The position numbers and the translations under genes were made by a program. Positions 1 through 5,025 of a stretch of DNA of 6,427 nt are shown in pieces (within the stretch, counting starts at the first letter, position 1; each line of letters begins with the position of its first letter). The DNA is taken from positions 1-6,427 of the forward strand of contig JAFTMU010000286.1 of assembly GCA_017452215.1 (NCBI GenBank), in the 5' to 3' direction. Under the pieces are notes generated by a model. The model was given only the letters and a program-made list of their open reading frames with translations, ran no database searches and was not told the DNA's origin. This DNA is from Clostridia bacterium (GTDB lineage Bacteria; Bacillota; Clostridia; Oscillospirales; CAG-272).

Positions 1-164
1 AATCTACTATCGAGCTTTTGCTCTTAGCAATTTTACTTTTGTTTGAGTAGTATTCTCGTTTGAATTGTTCGAGATCCGTTACACATACTTTTTAATAGCT
101 TTGTACTTCTCTCTTGTTGTTCAATTTTCAAAGATCATTCCTCGCCTCCGCTTTTGCGGCGACC
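1..164 (-). other. Leader of a ribosomal RNA operon (16S gene lies beyond the left edge)
   Basis: Transcribed leader running from promoter P2 (start near 163-165) toward a 16S rRNA gene that is not in the window. Visible in it: a GC-rich hairpin at 142-162 (TCGCC/GGCGA, or alternatively CCGC-AAAA-GCGG), the boxA-like stretch at 117-137, a stem TCTCG/CGAGA at 54-58 with 70-74, and a small hairpin GAGC-AAAA-GCTC at 12-23. There is no open reading frame with a credible start. A strong promoter, then a GC hairpin, then a stretch resembling CTTTGAAAA-TGAACAA is the usual arrangement ahead of 16S rRNA in Firmicutes. That the operon follows is inferred, because no mature rRNA sequence is present. 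Confidence 0.82.
117..137 (-). promoter_or_regulatory. boxA-like antitermination element of the rRNA leader
   Basis: On the minus strand this reads TGATCTTTGAAAATTGAACA followed by one more A. It closely resembles the TTCTTTGAAAACT-type boxA stretch of Bacillus and clostridial rrn leaders, where the NusB/NusE (S10) complex loads to protect rRNA transcription from premature termination. It lies about 30 bases downstream of the P2 start and just after the GC-rich leader hairpin, the expected place. The assignment is by motif resemblance and position only. Confidence 0.62.
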
Positions 165-169
165 TAATT

Positions 170-198
170 ATTATACCACTTTCTTTTTGACTTGTCAA
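170..198 (-). promoter_or_regulatory. rRNA operon promoter P2 (perfect consensus, sigma-A type)
   Basis: The minus strand carries TTGACA (198-193), a 17-bp spacer, and TATAAT (175-170). Both hexamers match the housekeeping sigma consensus exactly. The spacer ends in TGG, giving an extended -10 (TGnTATAAT). Initiation should fall around 163-165, at A or G. Phased A-tracts lie immediately upstream and can act as an UP element. It is the proximal of two tandem promoters; their -10 elements are 122 bp apart. Confidence 0.88.
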
Positions 199-202
199 TA
201 CC

Positions 203-239
203 TTTTTTAAAAGTTTTTTCAACTTTTTTAAAGTTTTTT
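203..239 (-). repeat. Phased A-tracts upstream of rRNA promoter P2
   Basis: Four A6 tracts (minus strand) occupy 203-208, 214-219, 224-229 and 234-239. Their starts are spaced 11, 10 and 10 bp, one helical turn each. The block is also an imperfect tandem duplication of a unit of about 20 bp (T6-AAAAG-T6-CAAC versus T6-AAAG-T6-CAAG on the plus strand). It ends four bases before the P2 -35 box. In-phase A-tracts bend DNA and, at this position, commonly bind the RNA polymerase alpha C-terminal domains. The bending and UP role are inferred; the phasing is seen directly. Confidence 0.75.
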
Positions 240-264
240 CAAGCACGAAAGCCGTATCTTTTCC

Positions 265-284
265 CTCACCCCTTGTGTGGTGAG
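265..284 (-). other. Hairpin at the 5' end of the P1 transcript
   Basis: The minus strand has CTCACC (284-279), an 8-base loop, and GGTGAG (270-265), a perfect 6-bp stem. It begins one or two bases after the predicted P1 start (285-286), so P1 RNAs would start almost directly with this hairpin. No U-tract follows, so it is not an intrinsic terminator. It may affect promoter escape or RNA stability; no function is shown. Confidence 0.4.
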
Positions 285-291
285 CTTGTAC

Positions 292-320
292 ATTCTACCA
301 TTTTTGCGTAAGTTTGTCAA
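292..320 (-). promoter_or_regulatory. rRNA operon promoter P1 (distal)
   Basis: The minus strand carries TTGACA (320-315), a 17-bp spacer, and TAGAAT (297-292). The -35 is perfect, the -10 is 5/6, and the spacer again ends in TGG, giving an extended -10. Spacer length and -35 are identical to P2 downstream, which supports a tandem rrn promoter pair of the sort common in Firmicutes. Predicted start is near 285-286. The recR terminator at 420-470 isolates it from the upstream operon. Confidence 0.8.
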
Positions 321-323
321 TAG

Positions 324-357
324 TTTTTTTCACATTTTTTTGTTTTTGCCATTTTTT
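324..357 (-). promoter_or_regulatory. A-tract-rich UP-like region ahead of P1
   Basis: Minus-strand A runs lie at 324-330 (A7), 335-341 (A7), 343-347 (A5) and 352-357 (A6), ending three bases before the P1 -35 box. Such runs at about -40 to -75 are typical UP elements of strong rRNA promoters. Spacing is less regular than in the block ahead of P2. The next stretch, 358-419, has no gene or motif I can name. Confidence 0.5.
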
Positions 358-419
358 CGTCACTTTGGCGATATTATGTACGACATTATCTATGACTTTT
401 TATCAAAATAACCGATATC

Positions 420-470
420 AAACAGAAAAAGCAAGGCAAATCAACAGATACATCCGCCGATTTGCCTTGC
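420..470 (-). terminator. Intrinsic terminator after recR
   Basis: The minus strand has GCAAGGCAAATC (470-459), a 16-base loop, then GATTTGCCTTGC (442-431), a perfect 12-bp stem, followed directly by TTTTTCTGTTT (430-420). It starts 19 bases after the recR stop codon. It closes the dnaX-ybaB-recR unit and shields the rRNA promoters downstream from read-through. Confidence 0.93.
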
Positions 471-489
471 TATTATAGTGGAAATCTCT

Positions 490-1089
490 TTAAACGTCTC
501 GCCTGCCCTCCAAGGCACGAAACAGCGTGATCTCATCCGCATACTCCAAATCGGCTCCAACGGGCACACCGTAAGCAAGCCGTGTCACTCTCACGCCAAA
601 CGGACGAAGCAGCTTTGATAAATACATTGCCGTAGCTTCCCCCTCCACCGTAGGATTGGTCGCCACGATAACCTCCTCAACGCCGTCCTCGCTCACACGC
701 TGCAAAAGCTCTTTGATCTTCAATTGTTCTGGAGTGATTCCGTTCATCGGAGAGATCAGTCCGTGCAAAACGTGATACACTCCACTGAATTCCCGCACCT
801 TTTCCATGGCAAGCACAGCCCTGGGATCACTCACTACACAAACAGTCGCCCTGTCACGTTCCTCATCAGCGCAGATCGAGCAAACCTCACGGTCGGTCAA
901 GTTCTGACAGATCGGGCATAAATGGATCTTTTCCTTTGCATCCAAAATAGCAGAGGCAAACGAACGGACCTCCTCTTCCTCCAATTCGAGAATCGAAAAA
1001 GCCATACGCATCGCCGTCTTTTTCCCTACACCCTCCAATCTACCAAACTTCTCGGCAAGCAATTGGAGAGACTCAATGTATTCCGCCAT
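490..1089 (-). CDS. recR: Recombination mediator protein RecR
   Basis: RecR acts with RecO (and RecF) to load RecA on SSB-coated single-stranded DNA in gap repair and replication restart. The 199-residue product has the full family architecture and usual length (E. coli 201). It has an N-terminal helix-hairpin-helix (GVGKKTAMRMAF, residues 20-31), a four-cysteine zinc site (C58, C61, C70, C73 as CPIC...CSIC), a Toprim domain from about residue 81 (VCVVSDPRAVLAMEK; ATNPTVEGEATAMYL at 143-157), and the C-terminal GVPVGADLEYADEITL segment (174-189). The ATG at 1089 lies three bases past the ybaB stop. The only purine-rich stretch ahead of it is a GGGG about 13 bases upstream inside ybaB, so translation is probably coupled to ybaB. 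It is last in the operon, followed by a strong terminator. No key residue is missing. Confidence 0.97.
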   Translation of the reverse strand: MAEYIESLQLLAEKFGRLEGVGKKTAMRMAFSILELEEEEVRSFASAILDAKEKIHLCPICQNLTDREVCSICADEERDRATVCVVSDPRAVLAMEKVREFSGVYHVLHGLISPMNGITPEQLKIKELLQRVSEDGVEEVIVATNPTVEGEATAMYLSKLLRPFGVRVTRLAYGVPVGADLEYADEITLFRALEGRRDV

Positions 1090-1092
1090 GAA

Positions 1093-1440
1093 TCAGAACA
1101 GCCCCGGCAGATTCATAGGGCCTGTGATTTTGTTCAGCTCCTCGTTGTTGGTGTCGTCCACACGCTTAATGGCCTCATTGACGGCAGCAACCAAAATATC
1201 CGAAAGTGTTTCAATATCATCGGGATCAACGATCTCGGGCTTGAGATCGATAGCAAGGATCTCCTTTTTACCGTTGATCTTGACGTTAACAACTCCGCCG
1301 CCTGCGGAAATATCGTATTCACGAGCATTCAGCTCCTCCTGCTTGGCAGCCATATCCTCCTGCATCTTTTGCGCCTGGCGGATCATTGCCTGCATATTTT
1401 GAGGGCCGCCGCCCATTCCCTTCGGAATATTTGCTCTCAT
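1093..1440 (-). CDS. ybaB: YbaB/EbfC family nucleoid-associated protein
   Basis: A 115-residue member of the small DNA-binding YbaB/EbfC family, encoded almost universally between dnaX and recR (YaaK in Bacillus). The N-terminal end is glycine/methionine-rich (to about residue 17). A long helix follows (MQAMIRQAQKMQEDMAAKQEEL, residues 16-37), then a beta region with the family signature SAGGGVVNVKINGKKE (45-60) and IDLKPEIVDP (64-73), and a C-terminal helix with AAVNEAIKRVDD (85-96). The family forms dimers that bind DNA with little sequence specificity; the cellular role is poorly defined, and its neighbours suggest a link to replication and repair. The start at 1440 is fixed by AAAGGAGAA seven bases upstream. 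It sits 40 bases after dnaX and 3 bases before recR, consistent with one transcript. Confidence 0.95.
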   Translation of the reverse strand: MRANIPKGMGGGPQNMQAMIRQAQKMQEDMAAKQEELNAREYDISAGGGVVNVKINGKKEILAIDLKPEIVDPDDIETLSDILVAAVNEAIKRVDDTNNEELNKITGPMNLPGLF

Positions 1441-1480
1441 GTCTGTTCTCCTTTATTTATAATAATGTAATGTTTGATGC

Positions 1481-3094
1481 TCAAATTTCAATATCCGAGG
1501 CTTCAATGATCTCATCGATCACCGAACGTTCCTCACTTTTTCCTGCAATTTCGAAAGTCAAGGATCTATCCCCAACCTCACGGCGCAACACAGTAGAGAC
1601 CGCAGCACGCAGACAATCCTTATGATCTCCCTGCTCTGCCATTTGCACGGCAAATGGATTGTCAAAACGAACGATCACCTCGCCCGCTTCGGTTTCAAAA
1701 GCACGAGAGGTCTTAATAATCCCTGCAAGCATCGGATTGCTTCGATTGATCCGCTCCGCAACCTCCATCCAATTTCTGATCGGACGAAGCACACGCTTGG
1801 GTGTCTCCGCAACCTCCTTGGACTTGCTTTTTGATGCCTCCGGGAACTGCTTCGGCTTTTCCGTTGCAGCATCCGCAGATGCCCTTGGAGCAACCGATAC
1901 GACCTCCGCAGGCGTCTCTTGAAGATCCTTTCTCCGAAGGATCGTTCCCGCCAATACCTGCTCCTCCAATTGAGCAATTCGTGAAAGCATTGCCTCGGGA
2001 GAGGTATCAAGTGAAGCATCGCATAAGCGAACCAAGGTCATTTCTGCAATGATCCGCTTCACTGCATTCACCTGCTGCATAGCAAAAAACGCTTCCTCCA
2101 ACAGCTTGCACTGATGAATCAAGGTCTCCTTTTTGAAATGCTCCGCCGCAGCACGCATCTGCTCTGTTTCATGATCGGTCAGATCCAAATACGAAGCGGC
2201 GTTTTTGGTGGTCTTGATGATGATCATATCCCGCCAGACCGAAATCAGATCCTGCCAGAATACCGAAATATCCTTTGAGGATCTCACCACCCGAGCGATC
2301 TGATCAAACAAAACGTCATAATTTCGCTCGGCGATCGCCTGTACCGTTTCCAGCATAGCTCCCCTGCCGGTCAAGCCAACCGACTCCTCTATGACCTCGG
2401 CGGTAACCTCCTTGCGCACGCCCGAGCAAAGCTCCAAAAGGCTGATAGCGTCACGCATACCACCCTGCGCCAGCTTGGCAAGCATCCTCGAAGCTTCGGG
2501 AGAGAGCTTAATTCCCTCCTCCCGTGCAATGTGATCCAGCCTGTCCACCAAAACGTCGGTGGAAATACGGCGAAAATCAAATCGCTGGCAACGGGAAATG
2601 ATCGTTGCGGGAAGCTTTTGAAGCTCCGTGGTAGCAAGGATAAAAACGACGTGCTCCGGAGGCTCCTCCAAGGTTTTCAGAAGCGCATTAAAAGCGCTCA
2701 CCGAAAGCATATGGACCTCGTCGATAATGTACACACGGTACCGCAGAGCCGACGGCGAATACACCACCTCGTCACGGATATCCCGAATGTTATCAACACC
2801 GTTGTTGGAAGCGGCATCCATTTCCAGCACATCCGTGGCAGCGCCGCTGTCAATGGCTTGACAAGACGGACAAACGCCACAGGGATTTCCGTTTTCGGGA
2901 TGCTCACAGTTCACCACCTTGGCAAGAATTTTTGCGCAAGTGGTCTTTCCCGTTCCTCGAGAGCCGCAAAAAAGGTAAGCATGGCTGAAGGTGTGGTTTT
3001 GCGCCTCGTAGCGCAAAACAGAGGTAATATGCTCCTGTCCGCACACGTCGTCAAAGGTCTGCGGACGCAACTTTCTGTATAAAGCCTGATGCAT
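1481..3094 (-). CDS. dnaX: DNA polymerase III subunit gamma/tau (clamp loader ATPase)
   Basis: Clamp-loader motor that opens and loads the beta sliding clamp. From the ATG at 3094 the product is 537 residues. AAA+ features in order: MHQALYRKLRPQTFDDVCGQ N-terminus, Walker A GSRGTGKT (44-51), four-cysteine zinc module (C63, C72, C75, C78), Walker B IIDEVH (123-128), sensor 1 LATTE (153-157), SRC arginine-finger motif (167-169, R168) and sensor 2 GGMRDA (211-216). Domain III runs to about 365. Residues about 385-437 form a low-complexity K/S/P/E/A linker, then a small C-terminal domain. I prefer 3094 over an in-frame TTG at 3118 because AAGGGAG lies six bases before the ATG and the conserved N-terminus starts there; the TTG is at the edge of the SRP terminator U-tract. 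I see no E. coli-like A-AAA-AAG slippery site, so a single tau-like product is expected. Confidence 0.97.
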   Translation of the reverse strand: MHQALYRKLRPQTFDDVCGQEHITSVLRYEAQNHTFSHAYLFCGSRGTGKTTCAKILAKVVNCEHPENGNPCGVCPSCQAIDSGAATDVLEMDAASNNGVDNIRDIRDEVVYSPSALRYRVYIIDEVHMLSVSAFNALLKTLEEPPEHVVFILATTELQKLPATIISRCQRFDFRRISTDVLVDRLDHIAREEGIKLSPEASRMLAKLAQGGMRDAISLLELCSGVRKEVTAEVIEESVGLTGRGAMLETVQAIAERNYDVLFDQIARVVRSSKDISVFWQDLISVWRDMIIIKTTKNAASYLDLTDHETEQMRAAAEHFKKETLIHQCKLLEEAFFAMQQVNAVKRIIAEMTLVRLCDASLDTSPEAMLSRIAQLEEQVLAGTILRRKDLQETPAEVVSVAPRASADAATEKPKQFPEASKSKSKEVAETPKRVLRPIRNWMEVAERINRSNPMLAGIIKTSRAFETEAGEVIVRFDNPFAVQMAEQGDHKDCLRAAVSTVLRREVGDRSLTFEIAGKSEERSVIDEIIEASDIEI

Positions 3095-3116
3095 AACACT
3101 CTCCCTTCCGCAGATC

Positions 3117-3163
3117 AAAAAAAACAGATCCGCCGCTTACCGAAAAAAATAAGCGTCGGACTG
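3117..3163 (-). terminator. Intrinsic terminator of the SRP RNA gene, just ahead of dnaX
   Basis: The minus strand has CAG-T-CCG-A-CGCTTA (3163-3150), a 9-10 base loop, TAAGCG-G-CGG-AT-CTG (down to 3125), then eight T (3124-3117). The stem is 12 pairs in three blocks, broken by an A-G mismatch and a small internal loop. The U-tract ends 22 bases before the dnaX ATG, so this terminator doubles as the start of the dnaX 5' region. No convincing promoter lies between it and dnaX, so dnaX expression probably depends on read-through from the SRP RNA promoter or a promoter not recognised here. Confidence 0.9.
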
Positions 3164-3171
3164 CAAAACAA

Positions 3172-3442
3172 GACCATACACCCCAAAATCGAAAATCGCT
3201 CCCATGCGATATTCGTACCATCTGCTCAGAACAGGCACCCTCACGGCACATCGAGATGATCGCTTAATGCTGCTTGGTCCCCCACCTGACATGGTTCACG
3301 AGTCCCGATTGCGCAAGACCCATTCGTCAACACAGACGATACGGCTCAATTCATAAGAGTTCATTCCTCAAAAGAGGGATCCACCCCTGCTATAGCGGAT
3401 TTCAGGTACAGGGCTCCGCTGCTTCCCCGGCTGGTATGGCCT
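3172..3442 (-). ncRNA. ffs: Signal recognition particle RNA, long (6S-like, Alu-containing) form
   Basis: RNA core of the signal recognition particle, which with Ffh targets nascent membrane proteins to FtsY and SecYEG. The Ffh-binding helix is at 3269-3290 on the minus strand: GTCAGGT-GG-GGGA-CC-AAGCAGC, identical to the usual form except that the CC/GG closing pairs are swapped and the tetraloop is GGGA (still GNRA). Flanking it are TTGCGCAA and GTGAACCATGTCAGGT, as in Bacillus scRNA. The 5' part (AGCGGAGCCCTGTACCTG; AATCCGCTATAGCAGGG) matches the Alu domain of long Firmicute SRP RNAs. The ends pair: GGCCATAC (3441-3434) with GTATGGTC (3179-3172). The resulting length of about 271 nt equals Bacillus scRNA. 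Exact mature ends are uncertain by several bases. Confidence 0.96.
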
Positions 3443-3470
3443 AATTTTACAGTCTGACACTGTACAATAT

Positions 3471-3499
3471 ATTATAGCAGATTCTTTTGAAATTTGCAA
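3471..3499 (-). promoter_or_regulatory. Promoter of the SRP RNA gene
   Basis: The minus strand has TTGCAA (3499-3494, 4/6 to consensus), a 17-bp spacer, and a perfect TATAAT (3476-3471). The spacer ends in TGC, giving an extended -10 (TGnTATAAT), the same feature as both rRNA promoters in this window. An A/T-rich stretch upstream (about 3500-3530) could serve as an UP element. The predicted start is near 3463-3465, about 20 bases before the mature SRP RNA 5' end, so the primary transcript needs 5' processing. A start at A3463 would begin with a 5-bp hairpin ACAGT/ACTGT (3463-3459 with 3453-3449). Confidence 0.85.
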
Positions 3500-3557
3500 T
3501 AGAAAATCAAAAATTCATATTTTTTTAATAAAGCCCCAAAAAACGGCTTTTATTTTC

Positions 3558-3592
3558 AAAATAAAGGAGCCCCTTCCAAGGGAAGGAGCTCC
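3558..3592 (-). terminator. Intrinsic terminator after oadA
   Basis: The minus strand has GGAGCTCCTTCC (3592-3581), triloop CTT, and GGAAGGGGCTCC (3577-3566), a 12-bp stem with one T-G pair, followed by TTTATTTT (3565-3558). It begins eight bases after the oadA stop codon and ends the oxaloacetate decarboxylase operon before the SRP RNA promoter. A second, weaker hairpin (AAAGCC/GGCTTT, 3530-3550) follows and may be incidental. Confidence 0.93.
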
Positions 3593-3600
3593 AAATTCAA

Positions 3601-5001
3601 TTAAATCGTGTGAATCCCGTTTTCCTTGTCGCTGTTCTCTGCGTCAAGGTTGTATTTCTTTGCCTTGCGGAACTCAAAGAACTTCTTGGACACCTCGGGG
3701 AATAAAGCGTAGGAAAGCACGTCCTCGTCCTGCTCCATGTAATGAGCGATCTCGGAGCGCAGCTGCTCCAATTCGGGCTTAAGGGCATCGGCGGGACGGT
3801 AGTCGATGGGCTTCTCGTCACCGATGATCTTCTTGATGAAGGCAGGATCGATCGCCACGGGCGTCTTACCGTATTCGCCTCTTACGATTCCCTTAAACTC
3901 CTTGGTGACCGTCTTATATCTTTCTCCCATGATCACGTTGAATACCGCCTGGGTACCAACGATCTGCGAGGAGGGCGTTACCAAGGGAGGATATCCTACG
4001 TCCGCACGCACACGGGGCACCTCCTCCAATACAGCAGTCAGCTGGTCGGATTTTCCCGCCTGGGCCAGCTGGCTCATCAGGTTGGAAAGCATTCCGCCGG
4101 GAACCTGGTAAACCAGGGCATTCACGTCAACCTTCAACGCCTTGGGATTGAGCAGTCCGTTGGCAAGATACTTTTCACGCAAGGGAGTAAAGTGCTTGGT
4201 GATCTTATCCAAATCTGTCAGCTTGATGCCCGTATCGTAAGGAGTTCCCTCCAGGGCGGCAACCAGCGCCTCCGTGGGAGGCTGGGAGGTACCCAGCGCC
4301 ATAGGAGAGATAGCGGTATCGATCACGTCAACCCCTGCTTCCACCGCCTTCATCAAGGTCATGGAAGCCAAACCTGCGGTGTAGTGGGTGTGTAGCTGCA
4401 CGGGAACCTTGACGGATTCCTTAATTGTCTTGACCAGATCGTAAGCATCGTAAGGCTTGAGCAAGCCCGCCATATCCTTGATGCAGATCGAATCTGCCCC
4501 CATCTCCTCCAATTGCTTTGCATACTTGGAGTAGTATTCCATGGTGTAAACGGGGCCCGTGGTATAGGAGAATGCCGCTTGCACGTGTCCGTTTTCCTTT
4601 TTGGTGGCGTTGATGGCGGTTTTGAGGTTACGGGGATCGTTCAACGCATCGAAAATACGAATGATATCAATGCCATTGGCGATCGACTTTTGCACAAAAT
4701 ATTCCACCACGTCATCGGAATAATGGCGATAGCCGAGAATATTCTGTCCTCTGAACAGCATCTGCAGCTTGGTGTTTTTCACCTCGTTGCGGATCTTGCG
4801 CAATCTTTCCCAAGGATCCTCGTTCAAAAAGCGCATACAAGCATCAAAGGTAGCGCCGCCCCACGCCTCCAGGGAGTGATACCCCACCTTATCCATCTGG
4901 GAAAGGATCGGCAACATCTCCTCGGTGGTCATGCGTGTTGCGATCAGAGACTGATGCGAGTCACGAAGAACCGTTTCTGTAATTTTTACTTTATTAGCCA
5001 T
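3601..5001 (-). CDS. oadA: Oxaloacetate decarboxylase alpha subunit, carboxyltransferase (no biotin domain)
   Basis: Transfers the carboxyl group of oxaloacetate to protein-bound biotin, releasing pyruvate; the first half-reaction of the Na+ pump. The 466-residue product has the HMGL-like TIM barrel (about 5-270) with RDSHQS (13-18), EAWGGATFD (45-53), LFRGQNILGYRHYSDD (82-97), the carboxy-lysine segment CIKDMAGLL (173-181) and LHTHYTAG (203-210). Metal ligands D14, K175, H204 and H206 have the same mutual spacing as D17, K178, H207 and H209 of the enterobacterial/Vibrio enzyme. The conserved PYC/OADA domain follows (about 285-450). The C-terminal biotinyl domain of long OadA (about 590 residues) is absent; a separate carrier is encoded upstream. 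The start at 5001 is chosen over an in-frame GTG at 5019 because GGAG lies eight bases ahead of the ATG. A PycB-type pyruvate carboxylase subunit is possible, but the adjacent oadB argues for the decarboxylase. Confidence 0.94.
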   Translation of the reverse strand: MANKVKITETVLRDSHQSLIATRMTTEEMLPILSQMDKVGYHSLEAWGGATFDACMRFLNEDPWERLRKIRNEVKNTKLQMLFRGQNILGYRHYSDDVVEYFVQKSIANGIDIIRIFDALNDPRNLKTAINATKKENGHVQAAFSYTTGPVYTMEYYSKYAKQLEEMGADSICIKDMAGLLKPYDAYDLVKTIKESVKVPVQLHTHYTAGLASMTLMKAVEAGVDVIDTAISPMALGTSQPPTEALVAALEGTPYDTGIKLTDLDKITKHFTPLREKYLANGLLNPKALKVDVNALVYQVPGGMLSNLMSQLAQAGKSDQLTAVLEEVPRVRADVGYPPLVTPSSQIVGTQAVFNVIMGERYKTVTKEFKGIVRGEYGKTPVAIDPAFIKKIIGDEKPIDYRPADALKPELEQLRSEIAHYMEQDEDVLSYALFPEVSKKFFEFRKAKKYNLDAENSDKENGIHTI

Positions 5002-5025
5002 TGTATTCACTCCAATCACAAGTTA

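Noticed and set aside
472..477. TATAAT on the minus strand between the recR stop and its terminator.
   Set aside because: No -35-like hexamer lies 16-18 bases upstream (positions 495-500 read GAGACG), and any transcript would hit the terminator at once.
724..1470. Open frames on the plus strand across recR and ybaB (and similar ones across dnaX, oadA and oadB).
   Set aside because: They are antisense shadows of strongly conserved minus-strand genes; they show no recognisable domains and no convincing ribosome binding sites.
1456..1484. Promoter-like TTGAGC - 17 bp - TATAAA ahead of ybaB on the minus strand.
   Set aside because: Transcription would start on the ybaB ribosome binding site itself (around 1449), the -35 is weak, and the region is A/T-rich, so chance resemblance is more likely.
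1820..1850. Possible programmed frameshift in dnaX: GGAGG followed four bases later by AAAAAG in the linker region (minus strand).
   Set aside because: The run is TCA-AAA-AGC in the zero frame, not an A-AAA-AAG heptamer, and neither alternative frame stops soon after, so no short gamma-like product would result.
2125..2140. A second A5 run in dnaX (TTC-AAA-AAG) with a nearby stop in the +1 frame.
   Set aside because: It lacks the X-XXY-YYZ slippery pattern (the preceding base is C), and no stimulatory stem or upstream ribosome-binding-like element is evident.
3095..3118. Upstream TTG start for dnaX that would add eight residues.
   Set aside because: It overlaps the terminator U-tract and has no ribosome binding site, whereas the ATG at 3094 has a good one and matches the conserved DnaX N-terminus.
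3530..3550. Weak hairpin AAAGCC/GGCTTT next to T-rich sequence, resembling a plus-strand terminator.
   Set aside because: There is no plus-strand gene upstream in this window for it to serve, and the stem is only six pairs with an A-run loop.
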